From: Plenodomus lindquistii
Taxonomy: Eukaryota > Ascomycota > Dothideomycetes > Pleosporales > Leptosphaeriaceae
Assembly: GCA_025504975.1 (NCBI GenBank)
Contig: JANUWI010000005.1
Location: 62,001-126,000, forward strand
Direction: 5' to 3'
DNA: 64,000 nt
Below the pieces are notes generated by a model, which made no database searches, had not been told where the DNA came from, and saw only the letters and a list, made by a program, of their open reading frames with translations. Shown here piece after piece: positions 34,508-47,487 of the stretch. Both the position numbers and the translations under genes were made by a program. The stretch's first letter is position 1, and each line of letters starts with the position of its first letter.

Positions 34508-35837
34508 ATGGCGGATCAACTCGACGATGAGTATGTTGCCGAGTTGCTCAAGCAGGACGCGAAGAGGGCGACCAAGACGTACGATCTTGTTGGCATAGAT
34601 GCCTTTAACCCCAGGAGGTGCGTTCTACCAGGTCGCATCTGTCATACAGGTCGCAGTATGACAGCTGCTCCCAGTTTGCAATGATCGCATACTGACACTG
34701 TTCAGGGCGAGATCTGGCGCGCCCAAGGCGAACACGAGTTTTTTGCGACACATTATACGACAGACTGACAGTCATAATGCAGCACTCCTTGCGAAGGAAG
34801 CCGAGGAATCGAACGCGCGCTTGAAGCAGATGAACCGTGAGAAAGAAAGAGTGCAGCGAAGAGAGTCCGATAAACAACAAAGGAAGGCCGAGGGGCGGTT
34901 GACGCCAGTTCCGAGCGACGATGACGGGAGAACTGAGCCATCGAGGCGACACCACAATCGGATGGACCATGTGAAGGAGCGCGACACTAGACGAAGAAGG
35001 AGACACCGCGATAGCTCCGAAGACGCTCGGTACAGGAGACATAGGGACAGCAGTGAGGAAGCACGTCGGCGCCAGAGACGGCACAACGATAGCGATGACG
35101 ATCAATCCAGACGCAAACGGAGAAGGTCTAGATCTCCTCATGACAGAACTTCTCGTCACAGAGATAGAGACGAACGTGACCATCACAAGTCGCGAAGAAG
35201 GGAGTACTTGGACAGACATAAAAGCCGGAGACAATACTCGAGATCCTCGTCACGGTCCCAATCTCGGACACCTCGTGCAGATAGACATGGAAGGAGGCAT
35301 AGAAGCAGAGACAGATCGCATTCAGTCGAACAGCAATCAAGAGATCACAACCCTTCACGCACGTCGGGCAAATCCAAACATGAACCTCGGAGACCTACTC
35401 GTCGCTCCACTTCTCCAGCATCCGACTCCGACCCCCTCGAAGCCATCGTCGGCCCCCTCCCGCCCCCCTCCCAACCCGCCATACGATCACGCGGCCGTGG
35501 CGCCCACAAAGCAAACGCAATGGGCATCGAATCACGCTTCTCATCAACATACGACCCATCCATCGACGTGCGCCCGGATTCCGACGCAGAAGACGACTGG
35601 GGCGACGCACTGGAAGCCCTGAAAGACCGCCAAAGATGGCAGCAGCAAGGCGCAGACCGACTCAAAGCAGCAGGTTTCTCGGAAGAGCAGGTCAGGAAGT
35701 GGGAGAAGGGGGAGGAGCAGACTGAGGATGATGTCGTGTGGACGCGCAAGGGGCAGGCGAGAGAGTGGGATCGCGGGAAGGTTGTGGATGAGGATGGGGA
35801 TGTGGAATTGAAGGCGGATTTTGGGCGGCTGAAGTAG
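34508..35837 (+). CDS. Arg/Ser-rich nuclear protein, probable pre-mRNA splicing factor 38B-like
   Basis: Exons 34508-34617 and 34706-35837 give 413 residues. The N-terminus (MADQLDDEYVAELL then RSGAPKANTSFLRHIIRQTDSHN) is conserved-looking and followed by a coiled stretch. A long RS/RD/RH-rich low-complexity region follows, like that of splicing proteins. The C-terminus has IVGPLPPP and an acidic-aromatic block (DDWGDALEALKDRQRWQQ). Similar ascomycete proteins are commonly named pre-mRNA-splicing factor 38B. I am sure of the RS-type nature and less sure of the name. Confidence 0.75.
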
Positions 35838-36890
35838 GTGCGTGGGTTTGTTGGTTATTGTCTTATTCTGAAGGGGGTGAGTCTAGGTCGGTACGCAATG
35901 GCGATTGCGGCCATGCTCCATTCACACAGCCAGTCTTCTCCTGATTTTCTGAAGGAGGCAGTATCAGAAACGATTTGGAGTTGTATATATAAACTATTCA
36001 CTCCCCTCCACTTTTCACTTGAAAGCTCGTCTTCATCAAGTCACCCATGTTAGGAGCGTTGTCCACCTCACTCAACACGCCGTACTAAGCATCTACACAG
36101 AGCGTCATTAAACACATTCTACACCCTCTACAACTATCTAAAAACGATACTCCATCACAATCTACACATCTCTTCCACCCTCCTTGCTGCTTGCTACCGA
36201 TACAAGCATACATACCCATCACACCCCTCACCCAAGACACCGAGTTCTCAAATCCAAGAATCCTTTGTATACCAAACACAACTGAATTAGTATCTCTATT
36301 CTATATCAAGAGCGCGGGTAAGACGTCAATCCGAGCAAAGAAGCCTCATCTCGAAACATCCCAGATACTATGACTAGACAAAGGACCCCCACCACTGCAT
36401 ACTCTGCGTCTGGTGAATAGCAATCAGACATGCATAATGAAACACCTAGTCCTCTGACTCCCAAAAGAAAAAACCAGGTAACAGCTACCATATGTCGCAG
36501 CTATGCGCTCTTCGTTCAGCTTCAGCCCTGTCTGTTGGTCGGTGTAACGATATCGTTTGCTTATGTGTTATCCCTCTCCCCATCTCAGCTCAATCCAGCG
36601 CTAGCGACCATGTTAATTCTCCCTCCTTGGAAAAAAAAAGGGAAAAAAAGAAAAAAAATTCCAAAGCTAAAGCTACCTAACGGTTACCATATCTGAAAAG
36701 CGTAAACATGCTTCTTAATCTTGTTTTTTTTTTGGAGGAGGGGGGGGGGGAGAGGGAAAGAGTAATTTCGCCCTTTTATCCCATCTTTTGAATTCAGGTA
36801 CGTTACTTCTTCTTTTTGAGGTATGTGTTTATCGAACAGAGAGATGTGATGTTTTTTTTTCTCTCCTTCTTCTTCTTCTTCTAGGTCTAG

Positions 36891-36891
<1 letters not shown>

Positions 36892-36935
<44 letters not shown>
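36892..36935. repeat. (GT)n dinucleotide microsatellite
   Basis: About 22 uninterrupted GT units in an AT-rich region. Confidence 0.95.
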
Positions 36936-36937
<2 letters not shown>

Positions 36938-38217
36938 AGATTATAGTTTTCTCTATATAATCGAGATATGTTGAGTCATAGTTTTTATTTTTTTTTAATT
37001 TTGTTAGGGTTAGTAGTACTTTACGACTTTGACATGGATCTAATCTGCATGTACCGTTTAGTTTAGATGACAAAGTCATGTGCATACTACCGCGAGCCAG
37101 GTTGAAGGAAGAGCAAGGTAGGGTGTCGCACCCCTATTCCCAATGGATTTACTCGTCGCAACAAGCATACCACGGCACATCTTCGCGGGGGGGTAGGGGG
37201 GTGGTTAGGTGATTAGTGAGAAGATACACAATTTAAACTGTTTAGTATTCAAGAACGTGAAGTGTCACACTCGCTTACATGAAATCTGGTAAATCGTGGC
37301 AAAGGCGGGGATCAAGCCTATTTATCGGCTCGGTATATTATATGGAGAAGGGGTAATGAGCTACGAAAGCTATCTAGACAACGAGATAGACATGGCTATG
37401 TAGGATGCAGAACTCAGATCCTAGTAGTGTATAGAAAATGACTAGATGGATTTTTTTTTCTCCCTAAAGGCTAGAGCCTTGCCTACATACACGCTTGGGT
37501 ACTTGACGCTGGAGGTTCAAGATTGGGTTTGGATTTAGGGATATGTTGATATGTTTATATTAGTTGCGATAAGAGGGTTGTTGTTACAAGTGTTTGGATA
37601 TGGGGTTTCAATGCAGCGATGAGTGGAATGCTGGTGTTGGACATGAGATTCCTCCTTATCGCTGAGGTGATGGACGTGAGATTCGAGCTTAGGAGGAATG
37701 AAGGTGATGAGAAACATGGCTGTTATGTGAGCAAAGTAGTGTGTAGTGGTTTGCAGAGAGGAGAGATTAGAATGGGTAATGGCCGCCCCTTGAATTTTTT
37801 TTTTTGTTGATTGTCACCATAAATTTGATTTATTGTCGGGAAGGAGGAGGACATGTCACATAGGGTCAAAATAATTCCTTTGTCGAAAAAAGCCTTATTG
37901 ATCAAGAGAGCCGACGCGACACTTTGATGGCATGTTTGTATGTTTCCACGCCAAATCTGTGAAATCTGGGGAGGGAACGGTTCAGGCCCCCCGCGAACGG
38001 TATGACGTCGCGATGCTGCATCATCCTATAGATAGCGAAGCGGGGCAGAAGGTGACTATGTACGAAAGGAGTATGCAAGTAGACGGGAAAACGTTTGGGT
38101 ATCTACCATGTTCAGTAATCTTGGGTCAGTTGTTGATGTTGCAATGGGCATCGTATTCGTGGTAGTACCACAGACAGCTCAGGAGAGGGGACGCGCCCAC
38201 ACGAATCCAGGCCTGAA

Positions 38218-38249
38218 TTCAACGACATGTCGTTGAAGCTCCGCGGAGC
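38218..38249. repeat. two abutting perfect palindromes (20 bp and 12 bp)
   Basis: 38218-38237 is a perfect 20-bp palindrome (arm TTCAACGACA). It is followed without spacing by the perfect 12-bp palindrome GCTCCGCGGAGC at 38238-38249. No gene is attached. Confidence 0.9.
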
Positions 38250-38930
38250 AACGAAACAAACCCTTGCTCCGAGGTACTTTTTTGGGCGCAAATCCGGAGA
38301 AGTGGGACAGCAGAGCCTCAAAATCGTGGATGCACATCATCGCACGCCCTGGCTGAAGATTCGCTTCTGCGAAACTGGCATGGCGGGGGTGGGCCCTTGG
38401 GCACGTTACACAGCATGTGTGAGGTGCGACGCTGTGCCACTACAATGCATCCATGCGACAGCGTCGAAGAGGCGTCGAGATGGTATCAACTCTTTACCAA
38501 GGCTGGATTCAAGTCCAACGCCGCTCGCGACGCCGCACGCCGATGGCATCAATCTAACTCGGCAGACCGGCATGACTTCGGATTGGCCATTGTCCTAAGC
38601 CGGTCGGTGAAGCCGCAAAAGGGCCTTTAGTCGACGACATTTAAAGAGAGCGAGTGTCGCCCTTGGTTGAAGAGAATTTTGGCCCTCACAGGTACCTCAG
38701 GGACGCCGCACGCCGGAGAAACGACCAGTCAGTCCACGCGCCGTGACGACGGCGGCGGTGGTTCGTGATGCATCTCCTCGCTTGGACCGGACCTCTTGGA
38801 CGCACTGGCAACTGCGCCTCGTTGGAGCCACCTCGACATGACAGTACGAATCGCACAGCGCTGTACCCTCTGGTCGCCAGTGGCATGATGTGTGACGGTG
38901 GGCAGTGCAAGTGTGCATGACGACACTGGG

Positions 38931-38977
38931 CAGCGAGCAGTGAGCAGCGAGCAGTGAGCAGCGAGCAGTGAGCAGCG
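38931..38977. repeat. 14-bp minisatellite, three copies plus partial
   Basis: The unit CAGCGAGCAGTGAG is repeated three times without change, followed by a partial copy. Confidence 0.92.
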
Positions 38978-39206
38978 CAGAGGATCGCCTGGTCGGGGCC
39001 ATTGCTCCGCTTGATTGTGCTATGAAGTCGTCTGGCGCTGCCCAAGCAGCTCTGCATCCCTTTGCATGCCCATGCAGGCGGGCCAGTCGTCTTGGAGGCT
39101 TTGACACAGGGAGTGACGACGCGCGTAATCCAGTGTGCGTGACGGCTTGGCGGCGGTTGCGAGGCAGACCACGTCGACGTCGACGTTGACCGCGCCTGAG
39201 GCTTGA

Positions 39207-39234
39207 GTCTTGCGTCTTGCGTCTTGCGTCTTGA
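39207..39234. repeat. 7-bp tandem repeat, four copies
   Basis: The unit GTCTTGC is repeated; the fourth copy ends in A instead of C. Confidence 0.9.
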
Positions 39235-39928
39235 GGCTTGGTCTGGCGGCCATGGTGTGCTTTTCCATTTCCATGTCCCAACGTCTGCGGAGGCCCAAGG
39301 ATGCCCAGAACGGTACACCTGCCCGGCGGACGATTCTCGGCTAGATAGAAGCTGGCCCTAGCCTGAAGCTCCCGCCGCCCTGAGCACTCGAGCGTCGCCA
39401 GAGCAGACCACCGTGCCATCGCTGCTCGTGCCCATGCGTAGACGACCATGTACATACTATGTAGGCGACGACGGCCGGGATGTATCGTCGAGCATGGTTC
39501 TAGCCCTGCAGACCGCCCACGCCCCGTGGCCTGCAACCGTATGGTGAGCGTTTGACCTGCTTCCAGCGCGGTTCCCTGCAGATTCCTTTGTTCGGGCGTA
39601 GCATCAGAGCCCCAGGACGCGCCTCCATCCCGCACCATTGGTGCCACGGCCATGCAGGCCCCCCCCCTGCCGGCCCAGTCGTGTTTGCTAGTCCAAATCT
39701 AATGTGCGGCTTTGACGCTTGGTCGGTTTAATCATCCAGGTGGACCAGGTGCGAATGGGCGTTCACTCGAGTACAATGACACAAGGGACTTGCGAACATA
39801 TCTCTCCGATCGCAGGCGCAACATGGTCGTTGTACATACTAAAGGAACCTACGGATCCGCTCCGAGGCTGCCTGCCACTTGATGCAGTCAGTCATTAAGA
39901 GCCTCGCACACTAGTTTGCTCCTCACTC

Positions 39929-42302
39929 ATGGCTTCCAATCCTACCACCACCACCGCTCCAGTTAAGCGAGCTTGCGACAGGTACGCCTACGTCAACCCT
40001 CGCCGAGCCTCCCCTCACCGTCACCACCCACTGACCTGCCACTCACTGACCTGTCCTCTCCAGCTGCCACCGCCGCAAGGTCAAGTGCATAGGCGAGGGC
40101 ACGGCGCCCTGCAAGAACTGCGTCTCGGCAGGCCTTGCATGCACCTACAATGCCATTCCGCAGAAAAAAGGCCCCAAAGGGAGCCGGGCCAAGGTCCTGT
40201 CTGAACTGCGCGAGAACCAGCGCAATGCCCAGATTGCCGCTGGCTACCCCTCGGACCTGGGCTACAACGGCCGCTCGCTCGCTGCAACATATGCCCGCAC
40301 CCCAGGCCTTCTGGCGCCGGGGCTCGTCGAGAGCTGCATCGACTTCTTCTTCGCCAATGTCTACCCCTCGGAGCCCGTGCTGCACCGCCAGAGAGCGCAA
40401 GAGGCCGCCATCAACATGGACCGCTCAACCGAAGCATACTGCGTCATGGTCGCCCTCTGCGCCTACGTCATGATCAAGGCCAACATGAAGCTGTCGCCCA
40501 CGGTGCTGCCCAGGCCTGACATGGCTCAAATGTCAAACGTGGGCATTGGCCATGTGCTGCTCGAGGAGTCTGTTCGCGTGCGTCAGGGATACGACTATCG
40601 CGAGAACCCCACACACTTGACTGTCCTCACATCGTGGTTCTACAGCGGATGCTACTTTGGACTTGCTCGCGAAAACACGGCCTGGGCGTATCTGCGGGAC
40701 GCGACTACTCAGGCGCACATGCTCGGAATGCACGACGAAGACACATACAAGCACGATCCCCTGGATATTTCGCGAAAGCGCGTCTTGTACTGGCTACTGT
40801 TCATCGCAGAGAGGTATGCACAAGCAGGAGGACGTCCATGGGTGGGCACATGTTGAACCTGGCCGCTGACAGCATGCAGGAACTTTGCACTTCACAAGCA
40901 CCGGCCAATCTCACTATACCCAACAATACACCCGCCGTCTCTCGACGAAGTCCCGTCGGACCGACCTATTGCAGCTGGCCTCGAGCTCATGATCAACATG
41001 TACAAGATCATCGACGACACGTTTGTCAACCTTTGGAACCGCGTTCACACGCATGCGAATCCAGCGTGGATCGCCCAACTACAGACTCAGCTTGCAGAAG
41101 CCGTACCCGCATATCTGGATTGCACAGAAGCTCAAGCGGTCGAGATACGCGTCACTCAACATTGGCTGCGCGCACAGGCATGGCAGCTGTGCGTCACGCA
41201 GGGATTAGTGAGCAGCGTCACAAGTGACAGCCCGCTAACGTTCAAGTACCCCATTGAGATCTCACGGGACCTGCTTACCATGACTCATCAATTTTCACAA
41301 CAGTCCATGGAAGTGCATGGAGCCGGACTGGTGAGTACCAAGAAATCTCATAGTCTCATTTCCCTAGATTTGGTTTCGTTGGCTTCACACATGGTTCGAC
41401 GTCTTTCGCGTTTCGACAGTCTAATCCCTGCTACCTTTCGAGTGTGGTGGCGGCCCACTCGGCAACGTCTATCTCTGACGTTTTAGGCCCTGGGCTAGCA
41501 TAGCAGCTTTCATTGTCATCCCTGCATTTTCCCTTGTTGCACTTTTCCTTTTTGGGTATACTGGTTCGCGGGAATTGGGCTAATTTTACAACAGATCGAA
41601 AAGCTTTTCGACGTCGCCTGTTGCCTCACTGATGTGGTTGCCGTCACATCCTTCTCGCCGGATGCATTTGCACTCGGTCCTCGTGACTATGTGTCCCGCT
41701 TCCTGACCCTCATCTCCACTTTGCGTGGTGGACAGTCCCGGTACCTGCCGCTACTGCTTGCCAAGCTCTCCGAAGTACTGCCCAACCTGCCACTGCCCCG
41801 GTCACTCAACCTACCACAAGGGGTATCCACGTCGTCGATCGGAATGCCTGGGACAGGCTCTCCAACAGTCCCTTCCAACGTTAGCGACGACTTCTCGGCG
41901 ATGGCAGCAGCAACATCCCCTTCCTATCCATCGAACGATCTGATACGTCGGCTTGCTGCCCAAACTGGAGCCCAACTCCCCTTCAATGCATCTCAACACT
42001 CCTCATACCCAGCGCCCACGAGTCATGTGGAGGACCTCTCCCTGTATGATTCCTCCCACAGCACTACCCATTCCTCTGGTTCGGTCCCTAGAAGCAACTC
42101 CGCGACTCCGGGTCCCTACGAGCCTTCCATGTCACAGTCGCGCACTCAGATTGTGGGGCATTCCTCAATGCAGATCCCTACTTCACATCCTCAGCACAAT
42201 CATATGCAGCCTCACCACGTGGGTGTGAACACTACTGCATATGACCCCAGGTTTACACTTCAAGGTTATCCGGTGGACCCCAACATGATGTTTAAGCAAT
42301 GA
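39929..42302 (+). CDS. Zn2Cys6 fungal transcription factor (MAL/RGT-like)
   Basis: Exons 39929-39981, 40064-40813, 40880-41330 and 41595-42302 give 653 residues. The zinc cluster is near the N-terminus and split by intron 1: ACDSCHRRKVKC then CKNCVSAGLAC. It is followed by the linker QKKGPKGSRAKVLSEL, which resembles that of MAL/RGT-type sugar regulators. A fungal-specific TF domain spans roughly residues 90-420, including WFYSGCYFGLARENTAWAYLRDA and an aromatic-rich helix pair. The tail is Ser/Pro/His-rich and probably disordered. Intron 3 is 264 nt, long for this window. The gene is isolated, so its targets cannot be inferred from neighbours; a sugar-responsive role is suggested only by the linker similarity. 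Confidence 0.85.
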
Positions 42303-43908
42303 CAACCAGGTCTACAGTAGAGAAGGGTATCGGCTATCGCAGCCATGGCGTATTATTAGTTCCACGGGAAACGGCGTTGAGGCTGGCACACTACTAGAGA
42401 CCCCGCATAGTAGTTGGATACGGAGTTTTCCGATTCTTTGTCTTTATTCGATAGATTCGTCAATCAGCATTATACCAAGGCAATTACCTCAACCCCCCCA
42501 TGGAAGTGCGTCCAAACCCGGTCCACCACATGAATAATGGCAAGGCCAAGATCATCGCGTGGAGAACTAGTCAAGATGTGATCTCGGTATCAGGACACAA
42601 GCCACGATTTACAGCACAGCCAAAGCGCGCATTTCTCCCTGAGCCATGCGAGGCTGTGATCACGGGCGCGACTCATGGGCACTCGCAATTGCAGGGCGAC
42701 GAAGGGCAACTTCCCGGAAGTTGCTCCGCCCTAAGAAAAATCGTACGGCGTCAGTCCACGTGAATCCGACAATGAACCACTTTAGGCTCGACGATCATCA
42801 GACGGGTGAACTGCACGGACGGTACGTATTCCATGGTCAAATCTCTGCCCCAGAAAGTTCCAAGAGCCAATCAGGGGGGACCCATGCACTGCCATTCACA
42901 TTCACACCCATGCTGTAGGTGATGAGGCTTGGAGCATTACGAATTAACATCCATTTTTGAGGCTTTGTATTCTTGAGCATGCCAAGGAGTCTGCTTGGGA
43001 AGAGGCGGAGTTTCTGTAAAAACAGGTTTAACGTGAGGATGAAGGGTCTGTGTTATTACCCCAGATGCCTTCCGCATAGATCCGAAAGCGAGGCAGACGA
43101 TCACGAATTCTACTTCTGTGTACGGAACGAATCCTCCGTGGAACGAGACGAGGTCATGGTTCGGATATTGCCGAGAGACATGCAGGAGCTAGACTAGAAA
43201 CACTGAAGCGATCAAAGTCAGCAATGAGCATGTACAGAAACCTCGCGTACCAGGAGAGGCAAAGGAAACCGGCAAACTGATATGGAAAGTTTAAACTCTA
43301 TCGACCTTTGATGGAACAGGCATACGAGACGTTAGATGTCAAACGACTTGAATTGGGCATTGCGGCAGATGGGCAATGAGCTTACTGTGTACATTGTTGA
43401 GCCACATTCATCACCACACGCGTGCAGACGGTAGCGCTTGACGATGAGAGCATAATTACGGTACACCGACCACTTGGAATACTCATCAATGACCCGTGCG
43501 CCTCTGAATTCTGCCTAGAATGCTCTGCTTGTTCCTGAGATCTGACCCGGGGGCTGGCAGCCTGAATCCTAGGCTGATGCACGCTCTCCAAATCGCCGTC
43601 AGTCCCCTTCACTATTTGGGCTCGGCCCGCAAACGTGTCAAAGTGTCAAGCTTCTTCCTTTTGGGCGCCATTCGCGTCACTTTCCCTTCGCTAGCGTGGA
43701 CGGACTGACCGAAAGATCTCTCCAAACGCTGGGCTGAAGCTAGGATAGTGCTAGCTTGACGGATCTAGTCTTCCCATACCAAGCCCCCAGTGTATGTATG
43801 GTCAGCCTTGTCTAGGACGAGCAGATTATTTTCGAAATGAGATGCCCAAGTAGTGTGTAGGCTCATCTGCGAACAGTGGAATGACGAAAGCTTGTGCAGG
43901 CCTATATG

Positions 43909-43960
43909 GGACTAGGGCTCTTAGACGTACCGTACGTACGCAGCCCCAAGAGCCTAGTCC
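43909..43960. repeat. imperfect inverted repeat (hairpin)
   Basis: The arm GGACTAGGGCTCTT at 43909-43922 pairs with AAGAGCCTAGTCC at 43948-43960, with one bulged base and a 25-nt loop that contains CGTACGTACG. Confidence 0.8.
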
Positions 43961-46900
43961 ACATGCAGGCACTGACAACTCTCGAAACATGACTTGGTGT
44001 CCAACATTTGGATTCCGATGCGCTGGGCCTGCAAAAGAGCCAATGGACAAGCTGAGTATGCTTTATGCGTAGTGAAGCAACCTTCCATGCTCACCGTTGC
44101 CGTGTCGTCTATGCAGTATCGTCTATGCAGTATGCACCAACTCGCAGCGCTGTCCTATTCTCCATCCGCTGTTAGTCGAGGATTCGGTCCGACTCCCCAC
44201 GCCGCTACGTTTCGAGCGACGCCTGCACAGGCTCCAATCACCAAAGCTCGTATTGGCGGCGTCTTCCCTTTCCTCACCTGGTCCAAGGGTCTCTTGTCGA
44301 AATGCCGTTGAAACCCGCCATCTCCATGGCTCAGTTTGGGGTCACCTCTAGCGTGGCCTCGCATTGAGGTTCGAGAACAAGCGCAACTCCCGAACTCTGC
44401 GAAAATAAACGATTGGCGGAATGCAAAGCCGGTGGTAGCAGTTTCTCGTATTTGTGATGATACTGAATTGGTGTATGAATGCTGGAACGAGCATTCGCTC
44501 ACTGCTCTTCGGGAGAGTGACGTCCGACTTTCGGCAGATCCTCAGCATGTCCTCGCAATGCGCTAGTCTTTTGATGTCGTCCCACAATACTCTAGCAGAA
44601 AGCGCTGAACGTTTGTTGCATTGTGATGCTCCATTGTCGTGTCGCCCTTGCGTGGAGCCAACGCCCTACGGTGACGGCTTTCTGACATACTCTAGGTAGT
44701 ACAGCCACGCGAATGCAAAAAAAGTTGGCGCTTTGCTAACTTTACTTCTTAAACATGTCACACCGTGTCTTGAACACAACGTTATTCGGAGATCTGGACC
44801 AGCGCGTTTCGCCTGACGATCATTGACTTTCTTGATCAACCCGTGCTACCACGGCTCGGTGTCTCGCCCGCGACACACGAGTAATCTTATGGCGCTTGGA
44901 GCACCAGGTCGCCCTTTGCTCCAACTTACCTACTCCAAGCGCGAAGCATAGGTTTGGGCTGTGTGTACCCCATCTGATAGTGAGTATTGGAGTCTGGCTG
45001 AAGATTGCCGTTTGGCAGATTGCTCGGCGTCTCTTTCGGCGACGTACCCGTCTTAAGATTCAGGCGCCGTTGCACAAGATCTGTGCTTGCGCGTCGGTCT
45101 CTGCCCCACATACCATGGTCACCATTCAAGCTTTACGTCGTGGGGGGTATGATCCTTCGCCAACGCTTGGTACTGCGCTGGTGACGCTCTCGCGCGGATG
45201 ACGCTGAGGCACACAGACTGCGGCTAATTGGGTCGAGGGGTACGATAGCTCGCACGAGTATATGCAACTCTTCCTCCAAGCTGGCGGTGGGCCCAGAAGC
45301 CATGACGATCAGACTGGCAGCTGAATAGACCGGACGCATCTGCCGTGTTGGCACTGCATCTTTGTCTAGCTATGTACCGTATGATGTGGGGCCTAGAGAT
45401 TTTGGAATCCAAGCATTTGGCGCCTACCACGGCTATGTACACATCATGAAGTCAGTCCTTCCCAGCTCCATCGCTGGTCGCATATCGACCCGGACGATCA
45501 GTTGTCGTGGGACGCCTGTTCCGCTGCTGCTCCCGCACTCGCCAGCGGCAGGACGGACAAACGTTAACTCGATCCAATCGCAGCCTGTCTCTGCTACAAC
45601 CCTCGTCTGCCCAGGGTCTTAATTTTAGCGGTAGGGACGTGAGACGAGTTGCTACGATCGACACTGGCAAAGGCGCCTTACTCCATTGCTGTGCCCAGTA
45701 TGGAGACTTCCATGGCCCATGGGTCGATTATCGGCCTCACCGGAAATCACGAGCGCATCGCAAACGTTTCCTTTGTGTTCACGGACTTCTTTTCCAATCC
45801 AACCACCCCGGTTTCAACGGCATGCATTGAAATCTCAACGTCCCGGAATCTACGGTAAAGCAAGGTATGTCCCGGACGCCTCCGTTCTAGCGCTGAAAAT
45901 CGCTAGTAATGCGAGGCTCATAACGTACGACAAAATCTAGCCCTAAACCGCGTTCTGCGATGTGCTGATGACGGTCGCGGTCGAGCAGACGCCAATTCCT
46001 ACAGCCTTGTCTTTGTCCGTCAAGGAGTTCTTACCAGCACGGCTTTTGCGATACGATCGGCACTTGCGGTCTTGACCCCGAACTACGGCCTCAAATCACC
46101 GCACATTCCTCTGTTGCAGGGGATACCTCACCTTTCAACTACCGAACGCTATGTTGTGGTCGTTGCTGCTGACAGAAGACGATGTGGTTGAGCACACAGA
46201 CACATTGACTGACTGGCAACTGAGGCGACCATCGTCTTTCCAATCTCGATGGCCTTTGCACCTGTTGCGTACGCGTACGCCCTAAGATTCATTTTAACAA
46301 CTATAGCATCAGTGCGCACGGCTTGATGTTGGTTCGAGTTCATGCAGTCTCCATCATCAGATATCTCGACATATCATTGTCCACCTTGGCAGCAGATGGC
46401 AGACGTGCCGAGAGTTTCAGCGTTCTTTGTGAGCAGAGCTCCATGGTTTCTAGCCAAGAAGTGGCTGTCATGGAGGATCTTTAGATTGTAATATTCAAGG
46501 GTCAGAGTGAACATGTCGTTTCGTGATGTTTCTGAGACGTTGTCTCTGCTCCGCGGAGAACTCATGCACGTGCCTTTTAATAAGCGGGTGACGCAATGTG
46601 CTATACAAAAGTTCAGCCCTACGGTCACAACAGCAGTCGAGTAAAGCAAGGGTAGTACAAAGCCTTGATCTGATATGTCGGGCCTTGCATACCTTCGCAC
46701 CAAGCGCGATTATCTGCCCGGACAGAATGCCAGCGACTAGCTTTAGACTATTGTGGGAGCTTGATGCGAATTCCTAGGGATACAGTCTACCAAATGTACT
46801 GTCCATGCTTGGTGTCCAATATACTGTGTACCTCAAAGCATCGGTGAGCAAGTCGTAGCTCAAGACCGCAAGAGTGACCGACAGCGAACATGATCCTCAC

Positions 46901-47471
46901 CGCCGCTATCACAACGATGATCAGCTTCGAGGAACTCGGACACATGGCTACCATGTCGTGTCAAACTGCTGGGCACAATTCTCCCCCCTTTGTGCCATGA
47001 CACAGAGCACATTTCCAACAACGATCAACGTCATCTGAACCCACACTTTGCGGTTCAATACTCTCCTCAGGGCTGAATCGTGATCGACCGCATCGACTCG
47101 AAACTCCACGATGCACGGTGCGTAGTTGGACCTCTCCACGTACCAATCATCACAACCAATGCTATGCTGAACAGGAAGTAATCCCCCTATACGATGCAGC
47201 ATATAGTGCAAGTCCGAAGACGACGACGTCGCCGTCGTCGTCGTCGTCGTGAACCAGGATACCGGGGCCTCGAAAATTCACACGGACCGCTGTAACGGTA
47301 TACTTGCCTTTGATCCAGCCAAGCTCGATCGTATCATTCATAGTGTCGAATCGACGTGACCAGTGCGCTTCCCAACGTCTTTCTCTACACATTATAGCAG
47401 CGACGACAACATTGATGCGTCCCTGTGCGTCCCCCAACCGCCATGGTCTCAGGAATGAGTGGTTTTGTAAA

Positions 47472-47487
47472 GGGGGGGGGGGGGGGG
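47472..47487. repeat. poly-G homopolymer (16)
   Basis: An uninterrupted run of 16 G. A similar run of 14 lies at 48007-48020. Such runs are prone to sequencing error. Confidence 0.9.

Larger units (their letters stand above)
35838..39928. other. 4-kb gene-poor region with low-complexity and minisatellite DNA
   Basis: No gene is supported. 35.9-37.9 kb is AT-rich with poly-A/T and poly-G runs and a (GT)n tract (36892-36935). 38.2 kb holds a double palindrome. 38.7-39.7 kb is GC-rich, with open frames lacking any family feature, and carries a 14-bp and a 7-bp tandem repeat. The last part is probably the promoter and 5' UTR of the regulator at 39.9 kb. Confidence 0.55.

Noticed and set aside
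38686..39653. Overlapping long minus-strand frames (up to 318 codons)
   Set aside because: GC-rich low-complexity DNA containing minisatellites; no motif, and competing frames of similar length suggest a lack of stops by composition.
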